Shown: positions 11,048-24,316 of the stretch, piece by piece
Layout: the number at the start of each line of letters is the position of its first letter
How positions within the stretch are numbered: the first letter of the stretch is position 1
From: Clavulina sp. PMI_390
Taxonomy: Eukaryota; Basidiomycota; Agaricomycetes; Cantharellales; Hydnaceae
DNA: 64,000 nucleotides
Direction: 5' to 3'
Assembly (NCBI GenBank): GCA_015039315.1
Contig: WIDE01000010.1
Location: 441,031 to 505,030, forward strand
The notes under the pieces: generated by a model
Seen by the model: the letters and a program-made list of their open reading frames with translations, nothing else
What the model was told of the DNA's origin: nothing
Database searches by the model: none
Program-made: the position numbers and the translations under genes

Positions 11048-12890
11048 CTAGAAGAAACGATCCATCAACTTGATGGACGCCTCCACACCGAGCTGTCAAG
11101 GTGATAGAGCAAAATGGAAGATGTTAGTACCAACTCAACAGATGCTAAAGACGAGGGATGAGAACGTACGAAGGTGGCGGCGTTTGCAGGGAACGCCTGA
11201 TTGACCAATCACAATGGACCAATTACGGAAGAGCAGAAGGGTGAGCGGAATTAACATCAAAGTCATAGCACAAGTCATTACGGTATCGCGTTGAACGGTT
11301 AGATGATGACAAGAGATGTGAAGCAAGCAAAAATGTCAGTCATTCAACCCTCCAGGATCACAGAGCACGAGTGGCTCATGAGAGAAAGGAGAAGATTGGA
11401 AGGAATGAACTCAACTCGTGCCATGGCAGGGCCGAAGCCCTTGAAGAGCGCCTTGACGCCGTCCTGCGCGATCGTCTTGCGCGCACAGTCCATGAAGCCG
11501 TTGTACGTCCCTTGCGGGGCCGACTGGATGCGGGACTTGATGACCTATATAATCGTTCAAGGTGGTAGGAATCAGTTTCAGGGAAGTAAGAAAGGTGCAA
11601 TGGAGGACCGGCGATTGAGCCACCAGCGCAGAACATGAAGTCGTTGAAAGGATAAGAGATGGGACATTCGAATGGGACGTACATCGGGAGGAATGGCCAA
11701 GGACCACATTGCTACACCAGCAAGACCACCCGCAGTAATGACGGCACCCAGGTTGAGCTGAGATGGGTCCTGGCCAGCAGGGGTAAGCGACTTTTTGACG
11801 ACCTCGTAAGCAACGAAGTAACTGTGTATGCATTCATTCATCCAGAAGAATCGAAGCACATTCAATCGTTGCACCGAGTCGGGAAGAAGAAGAAAAACGA
11901 TGGTCAATCCCAGGATTCATTGATACTATTCCAAGCAGGCAAGGAGGATCAACGAGACTTACGCAGCGCTCCCTGGACCATCACGCGCGAGGGTTGCACC
12001 CGTCCCACGGAACAGACTCTTGAGGCCACCTTCCTTGTACAAACCCTTCACGACGCTCAAGGGACCATTGTATTGGGCAGCAGCACCACCCTGGCCCTGG
12101 ATCTGAAGCACCACCTTGATACGCTCAGCAGGTGCGGTGACGAGGGTAGTGGGGATGGCACTGAAGAAGCCTGCAAAGGCGAGCTCGGCGATGGTCAGCT
12201 TGGGCGATGGGCGGTCGGGTGTCAGGCTATAGACAATCTTCTTCCCGAGGTCGTAGGACTATCGATAGAGAGCGGTCGGAAGGAATCGGGCGGAGGGGAA
12301 GAAAGTTATCGACGCAACAATGCAGTTAAGAGATGGTCGCGTGCACCGAAAAGCAGATTATGTTTAGTCCGAGTGGAGGTCAATCATGAACACAAAAACA
12401 TACCCAGAAGGAAATGGCGAAGATGGGCGTCACGCCGACAAGCGGGGGCCCCATACCACGATACATCCTGCACGAATAAGGAAAGTGCGGGGTGCGGGGA
12501 AATTCAACGGGCCGCAAAAAGCAAAATAGCTCAAGGCCAATGTACATGATCCACGTACCCCCTGAGACCATCCCGAGCAAGGGTCTTGCGCACGACATCC
12601 AGGGCACCAGTGTAGGTACCAGCAGGAGCAGTTTGTAACCTGACCTTGGTAAGATCAAAAGGATGACCTGCACATAGTAATAAAAAAAAAGGAGTAATCG
12701 CCAAAATGACGGCGTGAGTTGAGATGAGGTGTGCGCTGAACAGACTTTGAACAAGTGTCAACTAGCAAAACAGCAACGCACCAACAAGGACAGCGGCAAC
12801 ACCACCAAAGCCACCGGAGACGAATGACTTGACGTGGGACGTCGTCTGCTTCACCTCCTCAGCTTTTGTTTCTGACCCAGAGTCGGACAT
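11048..12890 (-). CDS. Mitochondrial carnitine/acylcarnitine carrier (SLC25 family)
   Basis: On the minus strand the gene starts at ATG 12890 (MSDSGSETKAEEVKQTT) and ends with MDRFF-stop at 11048. Exons separated by short introns give the threefold carrier repeat. The three signature motifs are HPFDLTKVRLQT, APAERIKVVLQI and IPPDVIKSRIQS. Matching loops include GTYTGALDVVRKTLARDGLRG, GMGPPLVGVTPIFAISFW, GPLSVVKGLYKEGG and GTYNGFMDCARKTIAQDG. The order and sequence match the CRC1/SLC25A20 branch, which exchanges acylcarnitines for carnitine across the inner mitochondrial membrane for fatty-acid oxidation. The last intron joins MARAFPANAATF to LGVEASIKL with correct phase. Length is about 300 residues, normal for the family. 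It ends convergently with the oxidoreductase gene. Confidence 0.93.
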
Positions 12891-14623
12891 GATGGGATGG
12901 ACGGATGGCGTTTGTTCAGTCACAGGCCGTGTGAATGAGAAAGTGTCAACTGAAAGTTGACCCGGGGGTGAAACGAAAGTGGGGTTGGGGGACCAAAGGG
13001 GTCGACGCGACTGGTTCTGAGAGTACGCAGGGTCTATGAAGGTTATAACGCGGCGAGCAATAACACCTCAGATCGATCAAGTACCACCTCGAGGGGCCAA
13101 GTTTCGACACACCGGCTGTGGATGGGGCCGGAGCTTTCTCCGACCGTGGGAATTAATCACGCACATCTCCCCAGAGCCTTTCATTCCATGTGATTAGCAT
13201 CATTACATGTAACATTGTGAGTAGCAGGCTGGACGACGGAGCTGTCCCCTCACCTGGCAGATAAACGAATTATGTCCCTTTCATCGTTTGGCTCGGACCA
13301 ATGTTATGGTTCAGATGTGATGATTCCAGTGCATGGAGACTATGGAGCACATAGCGCTCTACGTTATGTTGGAATTGTTCTTCTTTGACTTCATCCATGT
13401 GTTTAGTCCTTACTACAATATCCATAATTTATGATCCGCGTCCTCTCGTGTGCAAAGTGAACGAACGAGACTCTCGTCTCAAAAGCAGCACGCTGCTCGG
13501 CTATTTTTTCTTCAAACAGGAAAGCTCTCGTTCTTGCTGACGACTTTATGCTCTAATCTCACTACGTGATGGAGGATATGCTCTACGCAACCAGCACTGA
13601 CCCCAAAAAAAGAAAGAAATAGGCTGCGAGAAGAACGTCACGTGATTTTTTGTACTTCGGCGGCCCCGCCGACGCCCAGTCACCATGCTGAAGGACACAT
13701 CACCCGCAGATCTCGATTTTCGATGGCAATCCTCTCATGAACTGTCTCTGTTTGTCAAACACCCAGCTTAATACCTTACATCATCACATATCGGCCAAAG
13801 TTACTCACTAGCATTTGTGATATTTACTGGTGTACCGCACGAGTGCTGTCGTTTAGACACTCTGGCAATACACCTGAAAGCGCTTTGAGCCTTCATGGCT
13901 AAATACCAGGGATCTCTTGATACTCCTATTCTGAATGGGATCGACAAGTTCGGTCATGTCTGCGCCCATGACATCGTTCACGTCATTTTCACCCGGGCTT
14001 CTGCATCTCTGTGTCCCAAAACTCACGAAAGGGATCAATACGAAAGCCACTGCGTCATCAATGATCTCTCTCAACTTGATGTGTGGAGGTGGTGTCTCTT
14101 TACTCTTGATTGGCGGTGTTCGGAGTAGACCAGACGGAGGGCCGAAACACGCGACCACACTGACGTACTTTGTTCGTGGCTGCGTGGAGTGCGCAAAACT
14201 CAATGGGCGATTGATTTGCGCACCAATGCAGCCCAAACAACCGATCGTTAGGTTGGGATCGTGTCTGGACTGAATGGGCACTGAAGGAGTATCTTGAGCG
14301 CAATGGGCGGTAAATACTGATCTTACTGTGGATAACGGATAGGTACCCTATAGGGAAAGTAGTTGCGCATGCTCAGTCATATTTCTGTGGTTTATCTGAA
14401 GGATTTGGGATACTGGGACACGCTATAAGGTCATCTCTGACGATGAGCTCGGAATTTTGGCGATGAGAACATACCTAAGTGGGGCACAAGGAACGATATA
14501 AATCCATGGACAGGCCTCTCGCACTCATCCACCATCTCGCGCAAGTTACTCCTACCCTCGCCGTCTTCACACTGTTCCATACGCACACGTAGATTCCAAC
14601 CAGTTAATCCCCAAAAGAAAAAC
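12891..14623. other. Intergenic region, no supported gene
   Basis: This region contains the upstream region of the carrier gene and the promoter of the gene at 14624. Opposite-strand frames at 13853-14281 (minus, 142 codons) and 13935-14273 (plus) overlap each other and carry no recognised domain. I see no RNA gene or mobile element. Confidence 0.4.
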
Positions 14624-15905
14624 ATGCCTCAATCAGAGTATTCCACACAACGCAACCCCAGTCCAGGCACGAACAAGTCGGGGTCAAGCTCAGGGGGTAG
14701 CTCTTCCGAGTCGTCCACTAGCTCCTTCTCTCATGATGGAGGCTCGTACTCGTCTGAGATCTCACCCCCTTCGTCCGCATCTAGCACCCTGCCCAACCAC
14801 GGTGAGGCCAAAACTGCGTCAGGCCTAGCTTCGTCATATGTCCAACGAGGTGAGTGACCAGTATTCTCAGATCGGCCGCATCACGAGAACCTAAGCGCCG
14901 AAATAGGCCTTCCACAGGGGGGCGACTCGTTCGCAAACTCGAACCAAAACCAGTTCCAGCACAGAACAACTACGTCACCTATCCCTATTTCCTGTTCCGT
15001 CAATGTCACGTCGCTACACGACGTCTCCTTGATTCAAGCACAAGTTGAGGCGGCCTACCCACTCGAACACCAACGTCCGAAGAAAAGCACGAGCGTCAAG
15101 CATCCTCATTCGACGCAGGCTAGACAATCACTCAGAGCGCGCTTAGCCGCGAGCTCCGCTACCCAGGACTACTATGCGTCTGATGAAGACCAAAGCCCCC
15201 CGTCGACACCACGCGCTAGGGGTTCAGGTCTTGGACCCCTAAAATCGGCGCCAGCACCAGCGCTGGACCCCACTCTTGATAGGATAGAGCAGAACCGGCT
15301 TACATGGCTAAATGAGCTCATCACAAAGGGCCACCAAAACAGTCCACTTGGTGGTGAGGTGAGTCTGCACAACGTTCTCCAGCTCTTTGGCCTCGTTTGT
15401 GCAAGGAGGGAGAAGAAATTGGTGGTGTGGTCAAATTTGACAGCCCACCTCATACAACCCTCCTTGATGAGCATCACTTTGTGCGCCTGATTTATTCACC
15501 GCGCTATTACTCATGCGTACCTCCACGATTCCTATTTGCATTTATGGCGACTGTCTATTTGTCGTCTGGGTTCGCCTTGTCACGCAGAGTCTTATAGACA
15601 CAGTGATTATTAACAATTATCACTGGCGTCTTGCAAATCAACCTCTACCTTTTACGTCTTCCGCCTCCCGTCGCCCCCAAGCTGTCCCCATCACAGGCAC
15701 GCCTGGTTCATCATCATCGTCTACACTACCGACACCCACGCCTTCAAACCCATATCCCTCTCCTCGCCGAAACCCTCATGCTCAGCACCGACAGGTCTCC
15801 TCGCCCCGCTCTTCAATGCCAATTGCTACCAAGCAACTGCCATATCAGAACTTGGCTGAGTATCAGAGGGCCATGTCATCAATGGGAACGCCAGTGTGTC
15901 AGTAG
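14624..15905 (+). CDS. Ser/Pro-rich hypothetical protein
   Basis: It starts at ATG 14624 (MPQSEYSTQRNPSPG) with a Ser/Gly-rich, probably disordered N-terminus. A 5' intron (GTGAGT donor at about 14850, acceptor at about 14905) joins YVQRG to LPQGGDSFANSNQNQ in frame. The second exon continues through VSLIQAQVEAAYPLEHQ and an Arg/Ser region to a short ordered stretch, LDRIEQNRLTWLNELIT, ending at 15358. One or two further introns lie in 15359-15600; a small exon reading EGEEIGGVVKFDSPP at about 15403-15478 is likely. The last exon is Pro/Ser-rich (SRRPQAVPITGTPG) and ends KQLPYQNLAEYQRAMSSMG before the stop at 15905. No known domain is seen. The conserved-looking ends of a disordered protein suggest a regulatory or scaffold role, but this is speculation. 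Confidence 0.65.
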
Positions 15906-17706
15906 ATCCAAGCAATGCGCGCTTGGCCAAAGCCCCTGACGCCTCTGCTGGTATCCCGTAATCGTGCCCGTCTAGCTGCGCCGTCCATTATTCCGCCCTT
16001 ATAGTGACCTTTTTGTAAACCCTCTGCTCCAAACTATGCGAGCTGAGGGGCCACAATCTTGTTGATAGCCCTTGGGCGCCATAGCGCCTCAACAGAGAGG
16101 GTATTATCATCTTTCCACATCCACTACGTTCTAGATTCTCTATTGTAATTCATTAATTTTCTGAGGACGGAGCTGCCCACCGTAGAGAGTGTGTTCTTAT
16201 CGGAACATCTCCAGTCCAAATCCCATCATGCCCTTCAATCCTTTCAGGTTGCATACCAAAGTTTCCATCAGAATATAGCATGCGCGGGTTTCCTGTCAGA
16301 CGCTTGCCTACCACCACTGGGGTAAGCCGCCACTTTTGCGTCACTTCTCTGTAACTCTAAGGCTTATAGATGCTATTCCTCTTGGATAGTGCACGGCTAG
16401 AGAGCTGATGCCGGTGCCAACCGTCTGGTAGCCATAAAACACATGCTTGAGCTCCAGTCTTGGTGCGGATAATCGTATTGTTCATCAGTTCATAGAAATG
16501 TTCTGATATGTATTGGTAACCCCAAGTACGGTTCGCTTTTCCAGTAAAACTTTTCCCAATGAAGAACACGCCTAATCTGACAGTGGCTCCAAGATGGCTG
16601 ATACGAGAATAGCTGCTTTCCATGCCTGCGTCCAAACATGGGGGACAAGTAGTTCTCTATTCTCCCTCTTTTTCCCTTGCTAACCTGTGCTTAATCTAAG
16701 TTCATTGACGGCGTCAAGATGGGACGTAACTTCTTGACATTAGTTTGCCCGCTCCCAACTGCTATTCTAGCGGAAGTATGCGCTCCCGAGTCGAGACAAA
16801 ATTACATGGCTATCTACCGAGGCTGTCATCTACCACGGTATAACGCAGTCTTGTATTGCTTTATTTCTATGCTGGAGAAAGTCTGTTTTCTGGCATGCAG
16901 TAATCGCTGTCTGCAGTCGTGACTCGCAAACGTCAAGGTCAATTCTGGGGATCAAGAACCAGTATGGGTTAGCACGGCACCCCGGGTCTCGATTGCTCCT
17001 GATGCGGTATATGGATATGTCAATAGCACAACTACTGGCTAACGCAACAGCAATCACGGCCCAGTGGACGTGAAACCGGAGTCTAGAGAATTATTATGGA
17101 CAACTTCATCAATCCGGTTGAGTTATCAAGACTCCCTGAAGAGTAAGTAGTTGGCTCATATCGCCAGCTGCGTAGACGAGCGACGTCAAGCCTAGTTCAC
17201 ACTGATATATAAGACTCAATCATACTTCTTGACTTTACTCACCAGCTAACGGCCGCCCAGTCAAGAAACACCGAGGATCTATTCGGTAACTGATTTAGGG
17301 CTTAAAGTTGCTAGAAGGTTCCTGAACCTGATGTCATGCACACCACAAATGAACGATAGTGCTCACTAGTGTATATATGTAACGCCTAGCGCGGCTGGTC
17401 GATGGACCGGGGAGAAAAAGGTGAAAACTAGACATCATTTAGAAAGCAACAAAGGCTACGTGTATTTGCCATTATAACTGGAAAATGTGACGGCAGTGGC
17501 GCGTATGCGGTACGGGAATAAGGATAAAGCAAAAGGAGACAGGTACGCAGGAATGGAAAAAAGGGTATCTCGTCAACTAGTACACCAGAGCCACGAGAAG
17601 ATATTCAAAAGGACCCAGGAGATAGAATAAAACGTAGCATATCAAAAAGCAAGATCATGTTGAAAGAATCCACAATTTCTAATGGGAAATAGCCGAATAG
17701 TCGAGC
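15906..17706. other. Intergenic region with a possible gene relic
   Basis: Two minus-strand frames (16357-16635 and 16153-16344) read like coding sequence, for example FIGKSFTGKANRTWGYQY and NFGMQPERIEGHDGIWTGD. They may be two exons of one short or decayed gene, but no family is recognised and no start is clear. The rest (16650-17700) shows no supportable gene and includes the 3' flank of the phytochrome gene. Confidence 0.3.
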
Positions 17707-20700
17707 TCAAGTAAGTATTGAAGGCAACTCTTTGGCGTATGGAGTGGCTTCTTTCATCCAACCGCCCTTCTCCCAATCCTTACCCACGGTATACAGCTCC
17801 TGCATTCGTTCTTTGACATCAAGGATACCGCGCTTTAGGACGCTCAAACGTGTAAAATCGATGGGTTTGAGGATCCAGGCGTCCATCCCTTTTGCTAACA
17901 TGAACTCGCGTTGCGACTCCTGCAGCGAGGCGCTCACGGCGATAATGGGGATGCCACCGTTGAGCCGAGTAGACAGGCGAGCTTGCTCGAGAGGAACTGG
18001 GCTGGCCTTCTCAATTTCTCGGATACGTTGAGCGGCGCCAAAACCGTCGAGGATAGGCATTTGGATGTCCTAACCAAGAAAAAATAATCCAGTGCTTCGT
18101 CAGCTCCAATGGTCCGTGCAAACCAATGGGCAGAGAAGAGGTAGGACTCACCATGAGTATACAATCAAACTCTCGATCCTTCTCTATCATATCCACCGCT
18201 TCTTGACCATTAGTAGAGTACAACACCTCGTGCCCACGCATCTTGAGGCGCTTCTCGAGAACTCTCCGATTGATGAGGTCATCCTAAAATGTCGTAAGGA
18301 GATTCAATTAGGACAATATGAGGGTCGGCGCTCGGGGCCTGAGGACAAATGGAAACGCGCACCTCAACGATGAGGATCCTCAGACTAGCAAGGTCGCCAG
18401 ATCCTAGCGCCTGTGCCCGCCTGGATTGTTGTGCTGGTGGCGACAAATCGGTTACAAAACTCCGGGCAGTGACGAAGCTGTCATTAGAGCGGGCTGGTGA
18501 GGCCTCCAGTGTGGCGGCTAAAGACGCCCCCTCGAGCAGTGGAGGGCTTATATCGGGATGAGCTTCAGGTTTCTCGCGTTCCGGGGTTGGAGGAATCACC
18601 CTCGGTTCTAATACGGGCGCATTATCAGGAGAGCGCGAATCCGTAGTTGCGATAGGAGATGTTGTGGCCGAAGCAGGGGTCGGTTGTTGAGGTGACATGC
18701 TCTGCAGCCTGGAAGATTGCAGAGCGCTCTCCCTGGCCTGCTCCTTTGAGGACGAGCCACGCCGTACGGAGCGAGGGCGTGGCGCGGGACTGGCCATCGC
18801 TTCAATGAAATCATCAATCTCGCTCTTCACTTCACTTTTACTCGATCGAGAGAGCGCCCGGCTCCCAGGACGGGAGATGGCGGCGACAATGTTGGGGATC
18901 CCAAAGGGTATGATGAAGGTAAACCGTGATCCCGAACCTGGCTTTGAATCTACCCGCAGTTGGCCGCGGAGTTGTCGAATAATGCGCGTCACCAACGCCA
19001 TTCCAAGGCCTTTAACCAGACTGCCAGTCAGTGAACATAAATGGAAAGCGAGAAACGGGAACTGACCAAACTTGGGTGATTCGTCATCAGACGGAGGGTC
19101 TGCGAGATTCCCTACATCCTCCAATTCATGGAACATACTCTGAAGCTTGCTATTTTCAATGCCGCAGCCAGTGTCCGCGACGACAATTTCGATAAGCAAC
19201 TTCGTCGGATCCAACTTCAGTTGAGCGTCCTTGAACTCCCGCGCCTCAATCATGATTGATCCTGTGTCAGTGTATTTCACTTGAACAAGACAAAATGTCA
19301 GTGAATTAATCTCATTGTTGATGAAGAAACTGGGAACCAAACATACAAGCGTTAGCGGTTAGGTTTGTCACCACCTGCCGCACTTTCTTTGAATCTCCAA
19401 CAACAAGGCTTGGCAACTCGTCCACTTTGAGGGTGAAGGCAATCTCTCGCCGTTCCGCCTCAGCTTTGTAGACGGCCACGCAATCCGTTAGAAGAGTAGG
19501 GAAATTGAAAAGCTCTTCGGCTGCCACAGGTTTTCCAGTTTCCAATCTTGTTAGATCGAGGAGATCATTGATGGTGAAAAGCAAGTTCTTGGAAGCAGCA
19601 TGAGACATGCTCAGATTATCGCGTGTTTCGTGATCGAGAGGACCATTCAATGCGAGCTCGAGGTAGCTAATGGACATCACACAGTGGAATTAGTTAGAGA
19701 TTTGGTAGGTATGGGAGAATAGCCTTCACTTAATGATATGGTTCAAAGGTGTGCGGACTAGGCAGCGCGGTGAGCTTCGAAGTCGGCGACCATGGATGGA
19801 ATCTCACCTTCATGACTTGCGTTCGATAGCAAGAGGTTTGTCAATTGAGTAGCCTTGATAGCACTTTCTTTCTGACGCCAAACGTCGATAAACTGCAACA
19901 ACATCATTAAGCCTCAGAGCAGGATCAGGGACGTGTAAATTTAGCAGTGAGCTCCTCACCTTGCCATAAACAAGCGCAAGGACGTTGGAAGTATCGAGCT
20001 GCTCATCAGTCCAAGCCCGTGATTTCGACGACACAATTTCAGACCACGCCTACAATAGTTTTTTTCAGTTGAAAGAGCTCAAGAATGAGGTTAAGGAACT
20101 CACCTTGAATGACGTCCGCGGCTCCAATGCCTTGGGGCCCTCTGTGTTCACTCGCCCCGCCCATTTGACTTCATGACTTTGGCCCTTACGCAAGAACGCA
20201 ATAAAGTCACGACCTCCTGGCGACAAGGGGACATGCAATACGCCCGCGATGGAATGAGGTCCTGCGTCAGATTGTATATCTGGGTAACTAGAGAGGATGT
20301 CCGTGGTCACTTGGATAGTTCTGCAGCGATATCAGATAGTGAGCAACAAGATCGAACAGTTGTAGTTCCAAGTGACGCACGAGAACTGCTTGACGCGAAG
20401 GTACTCGGTAATGATCAAGACGTCTTGCCCGTTATCACTGGGCCCGAGAATCTTGGCACCCTCACCAATAACAAGAATACCGTAATCGGCGTCGAAAAGC
20501 TCGAGGAGATCCTCAGCGTTGCTTACAATGTGGCCGTTGGGGTGTGAGGCGGACGGAATCGTGTTGATCTATCATAATTGAAGGTGAGCTTTTGGTGAGA
20601 TTCACTGATAATCATGAGAGGTATCGCATACAAGTTTTCTCGTTTGCAACCGATAGGTATATGATAATCGCTCAATATTGTGCGAGATCGAATCACTCAT

Positions 20701-23700
20701 GAGACGAAGCATTTGACGAACGGGGAAAGATACCCTCATCCCACTTTCGCCGTATGAGTGACAGCAGATCAGCCCCCATAGCTTGCCGAACAGCATGATA
20801 GACTAGAGAGGGAAGGTAAATATAAGCTATCTGACGCCAAAGCCTCGCCAGGCGTTCATTGAAGATAAATAAGGGAGATTTGGCTTACTATTGACATTGA
20901 GCTTCGCACACCCATGTTGCCTAGATCTATAAAAGAGGATTAGGGAGCAATGTCGGGAAAAGAACGTTTTGGCTTACATTTGAGGTGGATGGGGCTCATT
21001 GCTCGCAGGTAAGAGTGTGTGAGGTCCTAGAACGCAAGGTTAGCCACGCCATAGTCAGGAGGGCAACCCGAAAAAGCTTACTAGGGGCATATCAACATCT
21101 TGTTTTGTCCGGCCAACTAGTCTAGCAGTGGTCTGATCCCGATCATATAAGGTTCGTACTTTATCTGCAATAAATGATTATGTGAACTTTCAGTAAAGAC
21201 GGAATGACATCAAGAAACTAAATCATCGCTTACTGATCTTGTATAGATGTCGCGCTTGTGGGGGAATATCGCCTGCTGGAAAGTGAAGACCTCGGTATAC
21301 ATCAAGACTTTGGGTGCGATCCACAAGTTCTGCGACGACCTGGGAAGTCGAAATACATATGGTAAGTTCTTTGATAAAACGAGACGCTCGGCCAAAAGGT
21401 AGGTATACGAACATGACCATTGGCGCCTTCATCGAATTGATATATGAGCACGCGATGGAACTGAGCTAAGTCTTTGATAATCCCCACTGCCACCTCTAAG
21501 AACAGCTGCAAATCCATTATTGAGCTCAGTTGCTCGTTAATCTGGGCAAGGATGGCAAACACATCCAACGTCCCGGAGCTCGAATAACCTGCTCGTCGGC
21601 GACTTCTTCCTGTACCACCACCGACGGAGGGTCCAGGGCCACCAGCACTTGCGTTCGCTGAGCGTGCTTGAGCACGTTGTGCCGCCCTTTGTGTCGCTAG
21701 CCGCTCCAGTTGGCGCATTCTCTCTAGAGCACGAATCGGTTGGGCCTTGTTTGTAGTGGAAGCAAGGATGTCTTCTGCAGAAGGGCCAGCGTCATTGTGG
21801 CCGGCCTCGCCGGAGGCTGCTACTTCGGTAGAGTGTGAAGGGGGTTCTGAAATGGTGGTAAGAATTTCTGTAGGGGCTGTGGTAGGGATAGCACCAGGGT
21901 TCGACGGAGTCGGAGTGGTAGAATTGAGAGAATCTTCGGCGGGAGGGGCTAGTGACGTGGCGGTAACTGGGGTGGGGGCTACGATAGATGGTATAGGAGG
22001 GTCAGAATGGCCGGTAGATACCTCCACACTAACTTCTGACGGAGCAGGTAGGACTGTGGTACCCGCCGTCACCGTAGATGATCCCAAGGCGGTGGTGATC
22101 TCTGCATCTGATACCGCGGTTGAACTAGTCACAAAACTGGAGGTGGTCATAGCACGCGAGTTCCTCATCATTGCTCGAGGGTCGCTTGATCCTCCAGATG
22201 CCGAGTTCTGTACTGACGAAGCTTCCATCTCGGTAATGTTTGGAGTGGGAGTGGAGTTAGGGTGGGGAGGGGGTGAAGGTGAAGGGTACAAGGGGCTTTT
22301 GTTGTCATACTCCAGCTCGAATTCGAGGATGATAAATGATGAAGGGAAGTCGGTCATGCTAGGATCAGAGGAGCCCGTTCTCTGTGGCCCAGGCCGGGGA
22401 GAGGACGGTGGACCACTCCCAACACCCACGGTTGCAGGACCCCCTAGGGAGCCGGAGCCACTCCCCGAGGGCTCTTGGGATCTGGCAAGTTCCGGGATGC
22501 GGGTTCGATGTGCTGCACACCAACAGGTCCACTCTTTCCTCTCGGTTGTCTTGGGACCAGCGGCGTTAGCACTTGGCTTATCTCCTGGAGCGCCTGAGCT
22601 CCTCCTTGTGGGCCCCGGCCACGCAGCGGCAGACCCGGACCCTGTTCCAGACCCCGAAAGCTCGCCAGACGAAAGACCAGAGTCGCCACTTCCAGTACCA
22701 CTTAGCTTAGCGTCGGCGCCAAACGAAGCGTCAGCGCTGCCAGGTTCGCCGAAACCACTGAGAAGGAAGACCTGGGGAGATTCTTCTTCTGCCCCAGTGA
22801 ATTGTTGACCTGGTTGTGGTTCGCTAAGGTACTGAACGTTATCCCAAAGGATATTCGCTTGTGACTTGGTGAAAACGTGCGAGAAGCACTGAAGGCTGAA
22901 TAAATATTCGGGAGATAAGCCCAGTATTTCAGTGCTATTCTGTAGCATGAAAGAGGTAGTTTTTAGTTAGAGTATGGCAGCATTTGAAAGAAAGCTCACC
23001 TCAGAGACTTGGCGGACGACGAGATTGCCGCCTTCCACGTCTTCCTCCAGGGCTACGAGTACGCCGAAGCCTTGTACAGCGCCAGGCGCATGGATTGGCT
23101 TTGGTATGGGCTATATGAGCCTTGTAGCTTAGATATAAGAATAGTCTTGCTCACCTCGTCCTCGCACCGCTCCAATTTACCGGCGCGCCCAGTAAGAATG
23201 AAGTGACCTAATAAACAGGGATTAGTTGCTTATCCGGTCAAACTTGGGGTCGGTCATGGTCTCCACCTTTTTCAGTCTCAACATGATGGAACCGGGCAGA
23301 TATTGGATGGGGAGTCGTATCTGACGGCAGGTCAGATTCTTGCGAAGCTGGTCCTGGCTTACGTCGTGGACCTCTTCTGTGACCTCTCGATCCTGTTCAA
23401 GAGGGAAGTGGCAGTTATGGGTCGAGTAAGAACGATATAAGGAATTGTGGTAACAATGAAGCTCATTCACCAGATATTGAAGATCTCCCCTCCTCGTACT
23501 CTTGTTCTGTGATGGGAGGCCCAATATCAATGAACCCGCCTTTGGCCAGCCTTTCTGCTCGCTCGCTGGCCGCAGGGGATTGTGGAATAGCGGCACTTTG
23601 CATCACTAGTTGGCGAAGTCGGGCCTCCTCCTCCCATTGGGCATCTGCCTGCTGGGACATCGAGTCGACATCTGCGTCTGCAGGAACAAGAAGAGGTGCA

Positions 23701-24316
23701 GTGTGCGGAGAAGACGGTATGCCACCAGATTCTGGTCCATTGAGGCAATAGTACAGATGAGATAGAACATCAAATGGAATTGGGTGGGTAACGTACCAGA
23801 TGGACCTGATGGGGCGGAAGGCCCTGACGCCGCTGAGCCACCACTGAAATAGTGGGTGACAGGCTGGTGCACTGAGGTCTCCCCGGAAAGTGGATCCACC
23901 TGAGAAGATGAGCCAGCCACGGGAGCTGACACAGGAAGAGGTGGGCGAGTCAAGGCCATGCTTGCCTGCCATTGCGCTGTCCGTCGCTGCTGGATAGTCG
24001 GCGTATCATTTTCAGAAGAAGTATTCCCATGGCCAGCTGCTGTGTTACGTGTTGATCTGTGCCTGCGTCGCGAGGTGGGGTGCGGGTCTGGGCCAGCAGG
24101 GTAGTACGGCTCATGAGGTGATGAAGGGGAGGCGTTAGAGGGTCGGACATCGGAGAGAAGTGATCGAATGGGGTAAATAAGCGTCATGGGTTGGGGAGAT
24201 GTGCTGCTGGAGCTCGCATCTGGCCCTGCAGTAGCAGCGCTTGGGGGTGGATCATCGACGGATTCCACCGTATCATTCAACGTAGCATCTGCAGTGTGGT
24301 CGTGATCAGAAGACAT
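17707..24316 (-). CDS. Phytochrome hybrid histidine kinase, copy 1
   Basis: Minus-strand multi-exon gene from ATG 24316 to the stop at 17707. Exon 1 (24316-23797), exon 2 (23731-23471) and exon 3 (23392-23267) encode a disordered extension ending ARFHHVETEKG. Next come GHFILTGRAGKLERCEDEP and IHAPGAVQGFG, which place the bilin-binding Cys near residue 317 (codon 23164-23166). The PAS domain follows, then a long Ser/Pro linker containing CWCAAHRTR, then GAF (FHRVLIYQFDE, GLHFPAGDIPPQAR) and PHY (WGLICCHSYGE, KWAG, EPRTSF). The kinase has the H-box ASHEVRTPLNHII with His at 19811-19813, split by an intron. N and G boxes are VADTGCGIE and GLGMALVTRIIRQL. The C-terminal receiver has CILMDIQMPILDGFG with Asp at 18067-18069 and a conserved Lys (AWILKPID). 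It should sense red/far-red light through biliverdin and feed a phosphorelay. All key residues are present. Confidence 0.95.

Noticed and set aside
21747..22808. A 353-codon plus-strand open frame
   Set aside because: It is antisense to the low-complexity PAS-GAF linker of phytochrome 1. Biased Ser/Pro codons on the real strand leave the opposite strand free of stops, and the sense strand matches phytochrome on both sides.
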